DNA of 64,000 bases, taken from the NCBI GenBank assembly GCA_965216225.1, contig CBDCFF010000030.1, positions 124,001-188,000 of the forward strand, written 5' to 3'. Position 1 is the first letter of the stretch. Each line of letters opens with the position of its first letter. Shown piece after piece: positions 18,635 through 26,737 of this stretch. The translations under genes and the position numbers were made by a program. The notes beneath the pieces were generated by a model. It ran no database searches. It saw nothing but the letters and a program-made list of their open reading frames with translations, and was not told the DNA's origin. The stretch comes from 3107 sp965216225 (GTDB lineage Bacteria > Pseudomonadota > Alphaproteobacteria > Rhodobacterales > Rhodobacteraceae).

Positions 18635-19412
18635 CCAGGACAGATATCTTGAGATAGAGCCACGGCAGCAGTTCCTCAATCGATCTGGTCTTGCGCAGCC
18701 AGGGCGGCAGGATCGACGAGGCGAAACGGATCTTTTCGTCCACATTGCCCCGGTCCCGCACCCGCGGCGCCTTCACTGGTATCGGGCCGATGCCGGTCAT
18801 AACCTCGCGCTCGGGCAGATGACCATGGCGCACCAGCCGCGCACGGCCATCGTCCGTCACCTCGCGGGCATGGGCGGCGAGGAGCGTGGCCAATTCCGCT
18901 TCCACCGCCTGTTTGAGCAGTTGGCGCGCGCCGGTTTGCAGGATGTCGGTCAGCGGGTCAGACGAAAATCCCGATGGACCGGGCAACGGCGTGATGGTAG
19001 ACTTCGTCATGCGGCATATCCTTTTCTCTGCTGAGAATTGCGGCGCGTGAACAACGCCATGATAGGCCGCCAATCAGCGCCATCACCAACTTTCGGCTAT
19101 AACTCGCATGAAGGCAGTCATCCAGTGGCAGGAGCGTGTGCCGCCGGAACGCGACAATCATTGCCTCCTCTTCCAGGGACAGAACCGTAGACTGCGGCGT
19201 CTTCGGCCCGGTTTTCCGATCCCCGGTTGTCGTGCGCTTACGCCATTTGGCCACCGTCTTCGCATTGATACCATGACGCCTGGCAAGAACCTTCAGGCTT
19301 TCCTGACTATCCTGTATTGCTCGACGGACCGCCGCAGTCGTCGTGGCGCTGCCGTGACGTACTTGTCCCATAAGGCTTCCTTCCATTCCAAAGAAAAGAG
19401 TATCCGTTTTTG

Positions 19413-20321
19413 TCAACAGGTTTTCGGGGCCCATTTCCGGTCGGATTTGACGAGTGTGTTGGCGAGTTCGATCAGTTTTCGCATCAGCGCGACAAGCGCG
19501 ACCTTGGCTGGTTTCCCGGCGGTGCGCAGAGCGTCGTATTTCTTCTTCAGATCCGGATTGAAGCGCGCCGCAACGAGCGCCGGCATGTACAATGCCTGCC
19601 GCAGCGGCTTTCGACCGCCCTTGATGAATGACTGGCCAACCCGGGTTCCGGATGATCGTGTGAACGGAGCAAGGCCAGCCAGGCTTGCCACCTGTTTGCG
19701 TTCGAGTTGGCCGATCCCGGGCATGAAGGCGAGGATGGCCGAGGCCGTCACCATGCCTGTGCCGGGAATGGAGCGGACGATTTCCAGCTTGCGGGTTTCT
19801 TCCTGGTCCTCAGCGATCAGCGCTGCGGTCCCGGCATCCAGTTCGGCGACGCGCCTTTCGACATGCTCGATCAACTCCCGCGTCCGACGCTGCAAAAGCG
19901 GCACGTCGAGTTGGGAGATGTGACCGGGAAGACGGACGCGTTCGGCCATCATTCTGGAGCGTGCCGAGTGCATGTCTCCGAAAAGGCGCCGGCTTTTTGA
20001 CCTCAGCGGCAGCGCTTCGAGATCGAAAGCCTTTCCCATTGCTGCCAGGGAGCGGGCATCCGCCCGGTCGGTCCTGGCGCGTGTGCCGCGGGCTTCTGCG
20101 AACCGGCGCGCCGGGAGCGCAAGCTCGAATGCTCGGTGGTAGATACCGGTCGCCTCGTAGACGATCCGGGCGATCTTGCGCCCGCCCAGCCATTTCCGGA
20201 AGCTCCGAAACCCGGTCTTGCCATTCGTGAACTGCGCCGCCCGCCCTGTCTTGAGATCGAACGCGTCGAAGTGGGCTTTGGAAATGTCCACGCCAATGTT
20301 ATGATCCGTCATCTTCGCCAT
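19413..20321 (-). CDS. IS110-family transposase (recombinase)
   Basis: 302 residues, uninterrupted. DEDD half: NIGVDISKAHFDAFDL, IVYEATGIYHRAFEL and RTDRADARSLAAMG. Tnp20 half: LEIVRSIPGTGMVTASAILA, SLAGLAPFTRSSGTRVGQSF (catalytic serine region) and LRQALYMPALVAARFNPDL. Between YHRAFELALP and ARRFAEARG roughly 12 residues found in relatives (the VKVNP segment seen in the first copy) are missing in frame, so activity is doubtful. It might nevertheless be the trans-acting partner for the defective copy 2 kb away. Confidence 0.85.
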   Translation of the reverse strand: MAKMTDHNIGVDISKAHFDAFDLKTGRAAQFTNGKTGFRSFRKWLGGRKIARIVYEATGIYHRAFELALPARRFAEARGTRARTDRADARSLAAMGKAFDLEALPLRSKSRRLFGDMHSARSRMMAERVRLPGHISQLDVPLLQRRTRELIEHVERRVAELDAGTAALIAEDQEETRKLEIVRSIPGTGMVTASAILAFMPGIGQLERKQVASLAGLAPFTRSSGTRVGQSFIKGGRKPLRQALYMPALVAARFNPDLKKKYDALRTAGKPAKVALVALMRKLIELANTLVKSDRKWAPKTC

Positions 20322-20324
20322 ATC

Positions 20325-20479
20325 CTATGCTTGTCATGCGGGGCCAGGGCCCCGTGTATCCGTTCAGGCCTGTGGTGAAGACGGCGGTCGATCATACTCT
20401 CTTTCGGTCTCTGCCGACCAGGCGTAACGCGATCCGACCGCCGCCGCTGCCCGGCATATGTGAGGTGCCGGGCAGCGGC
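20325..20479 (-). ncRNA. Predicted bridge RNA of the second IS110 element
   Basis: Same architecture as the first copy. A 5' hairpin with 13-bp arms lies at 20443-20479. A target loop closed by GGCGGTCG/CGACCGCC (20383-20442) has the same inner stem GGTC/GACC and guide windows of equal length (11 and 12 nt). A donor loop follows. In the donor loop AACGGATAC (complement of 20356-20364) equals the element's right end, and GACAAGC (complement of 20329-20335) is complementary to the left end. The right target guide pairs with the right flank over about 7 nt with one wobble, but the left target guide does not match the present left flank. Confidence 0.65.
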
Positions 20480-20602
20480 TCCCTTATCGCAAAGAAGCCA
20501 CGTAATGTCATAAGACAAGCGCACCAGCAAAACATGGGATCAAACACTCACCGCCCAATCTCTCACTTTTAGCTGACTACAATCACAAGGATGCAGGCAA
20601 AC

Positions 20603-21014
20603 ATGAACCGACCTTTTCTGGACACTTTGGGGGCCGCTTCAACCCGACGCCGACCATCAGGCACTGATCTTCCCGCCAAACCGACACGCAGCATCCGCCC
20701 CCGGGATGCCATTCCGATACCGATGACCTCGAAACCTGCATTCGTAACCGGAGACGCTCTCCACATCCTCAAACAGTTGCCGGCAGCGTCCATCGACTGT
20801 GTGATGACTTCGCCCCCGTATTGGGGAAAACGCGAGTACGAGAATGGCGGAATCGGGCTTGAAAAAGACTACAGGGATTTCATCAGAAACCTGCTTCTTG
20901 TCTTCGGGGAGCTTCAAAGGGTTTTGAAGCCCGCAGGATCGTTCTGGCTCAATATCGGTGATTCCTATAAAGGAAAGCACCTCCTGGGCATCCCATGGCG
21001 GGTAGCTCTGGAAC
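20603..21014 (+). pseudogene. DNA methyltransferase (N4-cytosine/N6-adenine type), truncated by IS21
   Basis: The N-terminal part of a DNA methylase starts at an ATG at 20603 or 20591. FVTGDALHILKQLP is followed by the catalytic motif CVMTSPPYWGKREYENGGIG and then VLKPAGSFWLNIGDSYKGK. The catalytic motif precedes the cofactor-binding region, as in beta-class enzymes. After LGIPWRVALEL the sequence runs into the left end of an IS21 element near 21015. The remaining C-terminal half is nowhere in the window. No restriction partner is visible. Loss of this gene would change the methylation pattern of the genome. Confidence 0.8.
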
Positions 21015-21111
21015 TGTTCAGCCCCACCGGCCTGATCGATTTTCGGGGATAGGTGCTGGCCGGTGGGGGTTGGTAAGCCGGGTTTTTCTGCCGTCAAACG
21101 GAGTCCCCGGG

Positions 21112-22620
21112 TTGGCCTATAAACCCATCACCGACCAGCAATTGAGATTGTATATGACCGACCTCCAAAATCACAGTCAGCGAACATCTTCTGCCCGCGC
21201 CGGGTTCAGTGAGCGTACCGCCCGGCGCTTTGATGCCGATCCGCCGCTGCCTTTGAACCGCAAGATCGCGCATGGGCGCACGGTGGCGGACCCGCTTGAA
21301 GACTACTGGGAGAACGACCTTCTTCCCCTGCTGGAGAACGACGCCGCGCTGCAGGCCATCACCCTGTTGCGCCGTCTTCAGGGCCTGCATCCGCTGGCTT
21401 TCCCCGATGATCGCATCCGGCGCACCTTGGAGCGGCGCATCCGGCAGTGGCGGGCGTTGAACGGTCCGGAGCGTGACATCATTTTCCGCCAGACGCCGGA
21501 GCCGGGATACATGGCCCAATCCGACTTCACCCATGCCGAAGAATTGGGTGTGACAATTGCGGGCCAGCCGTTCCCACATCTGCTTTATCACTTCGTCATG
21601 GTCTACAGCCGCTGGGAGCATGTGGGAGTGGTTCCGGGCGGGGAAAGCTTTACCGCCCTGGCCGGGAACCTGCAGCAGGCGCTGTGGTCCCTCGGTGGGG
21701 TGCCGCAAAACCACCGCACTGACAGCCTCTCTGCAGCGTTCCGCAACCTGACTGCCGATCAGCGCGAGGATATCACCAGGCGCTATGACGCTTTCGTGGG
21801 CCATTACGGCATGGATGCCAGCCGCAACAATCGCGGCGAAGCGCACGGGAATGGCGCGGTAGAATCCCATAACCGGCACCTCAAGACGGCGATCAAGCAG
21901 GCGCTGATCCTGCGCGGCGGCCGCGACTTTGCGGCGGTTGAAGACTACCGGCGCTTCATCGACCTGGCTGTGGCGCGGCGCAACAAGCTCCGGGCCGACG
22001 CAGTTCAGGCCGAACGGACGCATCTCAAGCCCCTGCCGCAGCGGCGCACCACCGACTTCACCGAGATCGTCGCGACAGTCACCCGGACCGGTGGCTTCCT
22101 GGTCAAGAGCATTTTCTACAGCGCGCCGTCACAGCTGATCGGGCAGCGCCTGCGGGTCCACATATACGATGACCGCATCGAGGCGTTTCCCGGCAGCACC
22201 CTCGTCGTCAGCCATCCCCGAGCCCGCGGGCGCATTGATGGGCAGCGCGTCCATATCATCAACTACCACCACGTCATCCACGCCCTGCGGCGCAAACCGC
22301 AGGCCCTGTGCAACTCGATCTACCGTGACAGCCTGTTCCCCCGAACCGAATACGCTCAAGCCTGGAAGGCGTTGCAGCCGGACCTGCCACGCCGGGACGC
22401 CTGCCGCCGGATGGTCGATCTGCTCTTCGTCGCCCATGACCGGGCCTGTGAGGCGGAACTGGCGCATCTGCTGTCAGCAGTTCTTGCCGAGGGCCGCCTG
22501 CCGGACCCCGAAGCTCTGATATCCCGGCTGACACCGAGGCACATGACGCTGCCCAAGGATGTCGCCGTCGCCCAGCCTTCGCTGGACAGTTTCGACGCCC
22601 TGCCGGGGGGCCGCGCATGA
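21112..22620 (+). CDS. istA: IS21 transposase IstA
   Basis: DDE transposase of the IS21 family, about 502 residues. I chose the TTG at 21112 (AYKPITDQQLRLYM), preceded by GGAG; an ATG at 21154 is the alternative. The catalytic core is visible at MAQSDFTHAEELGV, WSLGGVPQNHRTDSLSAAF (second aspartate) and EAHGNGAVESHNRHLKTAIK (glutamate). The Mu-type C-terminal domain follows. The stop overlaps istB by 4 nt. The frame is uninterrupted, so the element may be active. Confidence 0.92.
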   Translation: MAYKPITDQQLRLYMTDLQNHSQRTSSARAGFSERTARRFDADPPLPLNRKIAHGRTVADPLEDYWENDLLPLLENDAALQAITLLRRLQGLHPLAFPDDRIRRTLERRIRQWRALNGPERDIIFRQTPEPGYMAQSDFTHAEELGVTIAGQPFPHLLYHFVMVYSRWEHVGVVPGGESFTALAGNLQQALWSLGGVPQNHRTDSLSAAFRNLTADQREDITRRYDAFVGHYGMDASRNNRGEAHGNGAVESHNRHLKTAIKQALILRGGRDFAAVEDYRRFIDLAVARRNKLRADAVQAERTHLKPLPQRRTTDFTEIVATVTRTGGFLVKSIFYSAPSQLIGQRLRVHIYDDRIEAFPGSTLVVSHPRARGRIDGQRVHIINYHHVIHALRRKPQALCNSIYRDSLFPRTEYAQAWKALQPDLPRRDACRRMVDLLFVAHDRACEAELAHLLSAVLAEGRLPDPEALISRLTPRHMTLPKDVAVAQPSLDSFDALPGGRA

Positions 22621-23432
22621 TCACCCGCGAGATCTATATCCACACGCTGCCGGGCATGCTGACCGCGCTGCGGCTGCCCGGCTTCCACAAGCTCTGGCAG
22701 GAGATCGCCACCCGCGCCGATACCGAAGGCTGGCCCGCCGCACGTTTCCTCGCCGTGCTGGCGGAATATGAACTGGCCGAGCGCGACATGCGTCGCAGCC
22801 GGCGGCACCTGAACCAGGCGCAGCTTCCCATCGGCAAAACGCTGGCGACCTTCGACTTCAAGGCCCTGCCAACCCGGCCGCGTGCCCGCGTCGAGGCTCT
22901 GGCCGCGGGCGACTGGCTGGATGGCGGCGGCAACCTTGTCGCTATCGGCAATTCCGGCACCGGCAAGACGCACATCTTGGGTGCCATCGGTCATGCCCTG
23001 GTCAAGGCAGGACACCGCGTCTTCTACGCCCGGACCAGCGATCTGGTGCAGAGGCTACAGGCGCCTCGACGTAACCTTATCCTCGAGGCCGCCCTGGCCA
23101 AACTCGACAAGTTCGACCTGATCATCCTCGACGACATCACCTATGCCCACAAGGATCAGGCCGAAACCGGCGGCCTCTTCGAACTGATCGCCCGGCGCTA
23201 CCAATACCGCAGCAGCGCAATTGCCGCCAACCAGCCGTTCAGCGGCTGGGACAAGAGCTTCCCGGACAAGGCCATGATCGTCGCCGCCAGCGACCGGCTG
23301 GTCCATCACGCAACCATCCTGGAGATGAACGCCGAAAGCTTCCGACAGCGCGCCGCCGCCTTCAACATGAAGGATCAGGCCGAAACGCCAGCGACAACCA
23401 GCAACGACAACCAGCACGTAGGAGAGAACTGA
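22617..23432 (+). CDS. istB: IS21 helper ATPase IstB
   Basis: AAA+ ATPase, 271 residues, which selects target DNA and activates IstA. Walker A is GNSGTGKTHILGAIG and Walker B is KFDLIILDDITYAHKDQ. Sensor and arginine regions follow (SSAIAANQPFSGWDKSFPDK). Translation starts inside the istA stop (ATGA). Length and motifs are normal. Confidence 0.94.
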   Translation: MITREIYIHTLPGMLTALRLPGFHKLWQEIATRADTEGWPAARFLAVLAEYELAERDMRRSRRHLNQAQLPIGKTLATFDFKALPTRPRARVEALAAGDWLDGGGNLVAIGNSGTGKTHILGAIGHALVKAGHRVFYARTSDLVQRLQAPRRNLILEAALAKLDKFDLIILDDITYAHKDQAETGGLFELIARRYQYRSSAIAANQPFSGWDKSFPDKAMIVAASDRLVHHATILEMNAESFRQRAAAFNMKDQAETPATTSNDNQHVGEN

Positions 23433-23594
23433 GAAAAAAACTCCGACGAATACCCAACCATGGCGGCCTCAAAACCGGACAAGGTGGTTGTCGGAAACAG
23501 ACAAGATGGTTGACGCGCTACAGGAACTCTCCGACACTCAGGGCTGGATGCTGAGATGGACCTGTCGCGTATTTGTGCCGCCCCAAGTGCTGGT

Positions 23595-24452
23595 TCAAGC
23601 CACTTTCCGTTCGAATGCGACGGGGCTTTTCCAGCCCAGTGCTGAGTGCCGCCGTCGCGGATTGTAAAAGCCATTGATGTATTCGAAGATGGCAATCTCA
23701 GCCTGCCTTCGGGTTTCCCACGACCTCCGCCAGATTAGCTCCGCCTTGATGGTCTTGAAGAATGTCTCGACGGCGGCATTATCGTAACAATTGCCCTTGC
23801 CGCTCATGGACACCTTGAAGCCGTGCTGGCGCAGGATCTTCTGATAATCATGCGAACAATATTGGCTGCCACGATCCGTATGATGGATGCAGTCTGTGGG
23901 CGGTGATCTGAAGGCGATGGCCATCTTCAGCGCCCGGATAGCCAAGTCCCGCTTCATCCGATTGCTGACGGCCCAACCGATGACCCGTCGAGAATGCAAG
24001 TCCAGGATCACTGCCAGATATAACCAGCCTTCGCGGGTCCAGACATAGCTGATGTCGCCGGCCCACTTTTGATTGGGCTTGTTCGCGCAGAAGTCACGAT
24101 CCAGCAGGTTTGGCGCGATGTTGAGCTTGTGATCGCTATCCGTTGTCACCTTGTGTTTGCGCGTTCTTACGACAGATATGCCATTCTCACGCATCAATCT
24201 GCCAACGCGACGGTGGCCAACATCCAGGCCGATCTCCTTCAACTCTTCCGTCATCCGGGGCCGCCCGTAGCTGCCCAGGCTGAGACGCGACTGTTCTTTG
24301 ATATGCGCCAGTGTGACCAGATCAGATCGTTGTCGGCGACTAGCAGGACGACTGCGGAATGCTCGCAGGCCGCGCGAACTGACGCCCACAACATCGCACA
24401 GCCGGTTCGCTGGGAAGTCGGCGATATGTTCTTCTACGAACCTGAACCTCAT
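23595..24452 (-). CDS. IS3-family transposase OrfB
   Basis: 285 residues with an rve-type DDE core: NQKWAGDISYVWT, CIHHTDRGSQYCSHDYQK and NAAVETFFKTIKAE, with the typical tail YNPRRRHSALGWKSPVAFE. It overlaps orfA by 4 nt (ATGA). In this family OrfA and OrfB are normally fused by -1 frameshifting. A slippery AAAAAAG (complement of 24482-24488) lies near the end of orfA in the ILKKATRF codons. The element looks intact. Confidence 0.92.
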   Translation of the reverse strand: MRFRFVEEHIADFPANRLCDVVGVSSRGLRAFRSRPASRRQRSDLVTLAHIKEQSRLSLGSYGRPRMTEELKEIGLDVGHRRVGRLMRENGISVVRTRKHKVTTDSDHKLNIAPNLLDRDFCANKPNQKWAGDISYVWTREGWLYLAVILDLHSRRVIGWAVSNRMKRDLAIRALKMAIAFRSPPTDCIHHTDRGSQYCSHDYQKILRQHGFKVSMSGKGNCYDNAAVETFFKTIKAELIWRRSWETRRQAEIAIFEYINGFYNPRRRHSALGWKSPVAFERKVA

Positions 24453-24724
24453 TGCTTCAGACCCGCGAAGAACCGGGTGGCCTTTTTTAGAATCTCCCTC
24501 TCATCCTTGAGAAGCCGGTTCTCGCGTCGAAGCCGATCATTCTCTTGGGCGAGGCTCAAATCCTCCTGCGATACCACATCAGTATCTCGATGCACCGTGA
24601 TCCATTTGTTCAGTGTCGACATGCCAACGCCTAGATCATCAGCAACCTGCTTACGCGTAAGCCCACTGGTCAGCGCGATCCGCACTGCGTCTTGCCGGAA
24701 TTCGTCCGTCCGTTTCAGTCCCAT
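24449..24724 (-). CDS. IS3-family OrfA (helix-turn-helix)
   Basis: About 91 residues from the ATG at 24724 (MGLKRTDEFRQDAVRIAL). HTH region TRKQVADDLGVGMSTLNKWI, then a leucine-zipper-like coiled coil LAQENDRLRRENRLLKDERE and a lysine-rich end coinciding with the A6G slippery site. It provides DNA binding for the OrfAB fusion. Confidence 0.9.
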   Translation of the reverse strand: MGLKRTDEFRQDAVRIALTSGLTRKQVADDLGVGMSTLNKWITVHRDTDVVSQEDLSLAQENDRLRRENRLLKDEREILKKATRFFAGLKQ

Positions 24725-24781
24725 AGTCAGTCTCCTTTGTCGCAATAAATGCTATCAAAGGAGCGGCATCAAACCGCGACA

Positions 24782-24988
24782 GATACAAACATCTTCATCG
24801 AACGCCTGTGGCGATCCCTCAAGCACGAGGCCGTCTACCTGCATGAATTGCAGGATGGTTTCCAAGCCAAGCGCGTTATCGACGGCTGGATCGGATTTTA
24901 CAACGCTGAGCGGCCCCACACCGCGCTTGATAAACGGACGCCCAACGACGCATACTTTGGCGCGATACAGATGAACCAAGCGGCATGA
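24782..24988 (+). pseudogene. IS3-family OrfB, C-terminal fragment
   Basis: Encodes NIFIERLWRSLKHEAVYLHE, then FYNAERPHTALDKRTPNDAY, the end of an OrfB from a different IS3 element. The intact IS3 (23563-24781) abuts its 5' side and no upstream part is recognisable. It is a relic that predates the neighbouring insertions. Confidence 0.8.
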
Positions 24989-24996
24989 AACCTAAC

Positions 24997-26055
24997 TGTT
25001 CCATCCCGTATGATCATATTTCCCCTCGTCGATCTGCCCTTTTCATGGCAAGGTCGGTTCTGTGGGACATTCGGGACGGGGTGCGACCATGGTGATCCAA
25101 CTTCACAAGCAGGCTACAACGACGCCGAAGGTTCGGTCGGCCCTCCAGGCCAGTGATGCGTCTGCTTCCATCTTGGCGGAGCGATACGGGACGACCGAGC
25201 AGACTGTCTACAAATGGCGGCGCCGCGATGGCGTCGAGGATCGCAGCCACACGCCACACCGGCTGCAAACCACGCTGACACCGGCGCAAGAGGCGGTTGC
25301 GGTGACCTTGCGCAGGACGCTGCTGGTATCACTCGACGACCTGCTGGCGGTGGTGCGAGAGTTCCTGAATCCGAATGCCTCGCGCTCTGGCCTGGACCGC
25401 TGCCTTCGTCGTCATGGTGTGGGAAACCTACGCGATCTGAAGGCCAAAGCACCGAAGCCGAAGCACAGCGCCTTCAAGGCCTACGAGCCAGGATACATAC
25501 ACATCGACCTGAAATACCTACCGCAAATGGCCGATGAAACCTCGCGCCGCTATCTTTTCGTGGCCATCGACCGGGCGACGCGTTGGGTCTTCATTCGTGT
25601 CTTCAAAGCCAGGACTGCCGCCAACGCCCGCCGCTTCCTGCGCGATCTGGAACGGGCCTGCCCGATTTGCATCCGCACTGTGTTGACCGATAACGGCAAG
25701 GAGTTCACCGACCGGCTGTTTGGTCTACGCAAACGCGCTGCAACCGGCGCGCATGCGTTCGATGCGCTTTGCGCAGACCTTGATATCGACCACCGCTTGA
25801 CCCCGCCGAAGTCGCCCCAAACCAACGGCATGGTCGAGAGGTTCAACGGCCGCATCGAGGAGGTGCTCCAAAGCCATCACTTCCGTTCCGGCGAAAACCT
25901 GGAGACAACGCTGCACCGCTATGTCTGGCTCTACAACCAGCAGTTTCCTCAGTCGGCATTGAGCACCAGAACGCCCTTGCAGGCCATGAAGGACTGGCAC
26001 AAACTCAAGCCGGAACTGTTCAAAAAACAGCCATACTACCTTCCGGGATGTGACA
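24997..26055 (+). mobile_element. IS481-family element, copy 1
   Basis: 1059 bp, with ends TGTTCCATCCCG and CGGGATGTGACA as imperfect inverted repeats. It is flanked by the 6-bp duplication CCTAAC (24991-24996 and 26056-26061). Virtually identical to the element at 31080-32138. Confidence 0.95.
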
Positions 26056-26060
26056 CCTAA
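25089..26060 (+). CDS. IS481-family transposase, copy 1
   Basis: 323 residues from the ATG at 25089. N-terminal HTH (ILAERYGTTEQTVYKWRRRD) and rve core (YIHIDLKYLPQMADE, VLTDNGKEFTDRLFG, TNGMVERFNGRIEEVL). The last sense codon and the TAA stop lie outside the element, in the duplicated target CCTAAC, so the C-terminus depends on the insertion site. It differs from the copy at 31 kb at three residues only. Confidence 0.93.
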   Translation: MVIQLHKQATTTPKVRSALQASDASASILAERYGTTEQTVYKWRRRDGVEDRSHTPHRLQTTLTPAQEAVAVTLRRTLLVSLDDLLAVVREFLNPNASRSGLDRCLRRHGVGNLRDLKAKAPKPKHSAFKAYEPGYIHIDLKYLPQMADETSRRYLFVAIDRATRWVFIRVFKARTAANARRFLRDLERACPICIRTVLTDNGKEFTDRLFGLRKRAATGAHAFDALCADLDIDHRLTPPKSPQTNGMVERFNGRIEEVLQSHHFRSGENLETTLHRYVWLYNQQFPQSALSTRTPLQAMKDWHKLKPELFKKQPYYLPGCDT

Positions 26061-26737
26061 CCGCCCTGCGAGAGGATAAGCGCCGCGATCCGCTGGCCGA
26101 TTGCCGCACTTCCCTTCACGGACGGGTGGATCATGTCGAGCCCGTGAAAGGACCGGTCGCCGCTGGGCGCCAGATCGGCAAGCGAGACGAAATAAACGCC
26201 GTCATCGCCCTGCGCGTGCAGTTCGATCCGGCGTTCGAACTCATCCGCCTCATCCTTGCAGTGCTCGAACGCAGAGCCGACACCGGGGCTGCGCAGATAC
26301 CCCACATGGATCACCCGCGCCCCGGTGTTGCGCAGTCTGGCGACCAGATCGGGTATCCGGCCCGTGGCGCCGTCTGCCGTTATCATCCAGTCGATGATGC
26401 GGTCACAGCCGAGACAGCCGCAGCCGAACAGCAGATCGTTGCCGCCACCGCTGAGGATGATCCAGTCCCAGGCGCCGTCGCGGTATTGCCGGGGGATGCT
26501 CAGCCCCATGGCGCCGCTGACGGGAAGGGGATAGAGGATCGACGACCCGCCGACGGAATGGTCGGCAACGGGCTCCTGCAAGTGCCGCTCGATACTGTCT
26601 GCAACGGAGCGGCCGGAAATCCTGTGCCAGGCCAGAAGGGAATCGCCCATGGCGAGTATTCTGGGATCGGCCCGGTCATTGACGGGCGCGGCACAGGCGG
26701 CAAGGGACAGTATCAGGGCGGGCAGCAGTGCTCTCAT
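26057..26737 (-). CDS. SGNH/GDSL-type hydrolase lipoprotein
   Basis: About 226 residues. The start at 26737 gives a lipoprotein signal (MRALLPALILSLAACAAP, lipobox LAAC); an upstream ATG at 26776 is less likely. SGNH blocks are ILAMGDSLLAWHR (nucleophile serine), LSGGGNDLLFGCG (glycine/asparagine) and HGLDMIHPS (Asp-His). An esterase or O-acetyl hydrolase acting in the periplasm is inferred. Its TAG stop is within the 6-bp target duplication of the IS481 element; the insertion left the gene complete. Confidence 0.85.
   Translation of the reverse strand: MRALLPALILSLAACAAPVNDRADPRILAMGDSLLAWHRISGRSVADSIERHLQEPVADHSVGGSSILYPLPVSGAMGLSIPRQYRDGAWDWIILSGGGNDLLFGCGCLGCDRIIDWMITADGATGRIPDLVARLRNTGARVIHVGYLRSPGVGSAFEHCKDEADEFERRIELHAQGDDGVYFVSLADLAPSGDRSFHGLDMIHPSVKGSAAIGQRIAALILSQGG

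Larger units (their letters stand above)
17497..18649 (+). mobile_element. IS110-family element inserted in IS256
   Basis: Boundaries come from the interrupted IS256 gene. Joining 17496 to 18650 recreates the codons for PWLYLKGISTGDFQ exactly. Both junctions carry CTTG (17495-17498 and 18648-18651), so the shared core is CT, as is known for IS110-type recombination. There are no terminal inverted repeats. The element has a long 5' non-coding end (about 220 bp) and only 15 bp after the transposase stop, which places a bridge RNA in the left end. Confidence 0.92.
16587..19010 (-). pseudogene. IS256-family (mutator-type) transposase, interrupted and frameshifted
   Basis: Start at 19010 (MTKSTITPLPGPSGF). 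The N-terminal piece ends in IEELLPWLYLK near 18650, where IS110 is inserted. It resumes at 17494 with GISTGDFQEAPGALLG, then VYVWADGVCFQPRMEEQ and VLIGADEWGRKE. Two further frameshifts follow, near 17220 (before GYRESTQSWRELLLDLKRRG) and near 17107 (before LREVFGSTPEQRCWVHKTGN). The C-terminus, with the last DDE region (HIRTTNPIESTFATVRHRT), ends at 16587. The frameshifts are independent of the IS110 insertion, so this transposase is dead twice over. Confidence 0.88.
16556..19104 (-). mobile_element. IS256-family insertion sequence, itself interrupted by IS110
   Basis: Terminal inverted repeats are visible: CCGAAAGTTGGTGATGG at 16565-16581 and its complement at 19080-19096, extended outward with a few mismatches. 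The element is flanked by CGCATGAAGG direct repeats. Without the 1153-bp IS110 insertion it would be about 1.4 kb, normal for the family. Confidence 0.9.
16405..19371 (-). pseudogene. IS481-family transposase split by an IS256 insertion and truncated
   Basis: The N-terminal part runs from 19371 down to about 19105 (MGQVRHGSATTTAAVRRAI ... HTLLPLDDCLHA). It continues at 16545 with LLPTLPNLTRSSVHRCLQRH, then GISRLPDAGGDKPAMKTF, and ends near 16405. Between the two parts sits an IS256 element flanked by the 10-bp sequence CGCATGAAGG on both sides (16546-16555 and 19105-19114). That is the expected target duplication. The whole DDE core of this transposase is lost at the 16405 side. It is a different IS481 type from the three copies at 25, 31 and 40 kb. 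Confidence 0.85.
19397..20519 (-). mobile_element. Second IS110-family element
   Basis: The left end (minus strand) is placed at CTTGTC (complement of 20514-20519) by analogy with the first copy. The right end lies just after the transposase stop, at the CT near 19397-19400. The element sits upstream of the start of the interrupted IS481 gene. The donor-guide segments in its left end match these two ends, which supports the boundaries. Confidence 0.7.
21015..23530 (+). mobile_element. IS21-family element
   Basis: Contains istA and istB in the usual overlapping order. The left end begins about TGTTCAGCCCC at 21015, where the methyltransferase is cut, and carries an inverted repeat CCCCACCGGCC/GGCCGGTGGGG (21021-21069). 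The right end is not clear. Two similar segments, GACAAGGTGGTTG and GACAAGATGGTTG, lie after istB (about 23478-23515), as expected for the multiple terminal repeats of IS21. The exact right boundary is a guess. Confidence 0.7.
23563..24781 (-). mobile_element. IS3-family element
   Basis: Imperfect terminal inverted repeats TGTCGCGTATTTGTGCCGC (23563 onward) and TGTCGCGGTTTGATGCCGC (complement, ending at 24781) enclose orfA and orfB. The length is 1219 bp. I could not identify a convincing 3-4 bp target duplication. Confidence 0.88.

Noticed and set aside
23563..24785. Target duplication of the IS3 element and continuity of the OrfB fragment across it
   Set aside because: The flanking triplets do not match, and the sequence left of the element does not encode the expected upstream part of the OrfB fragment.
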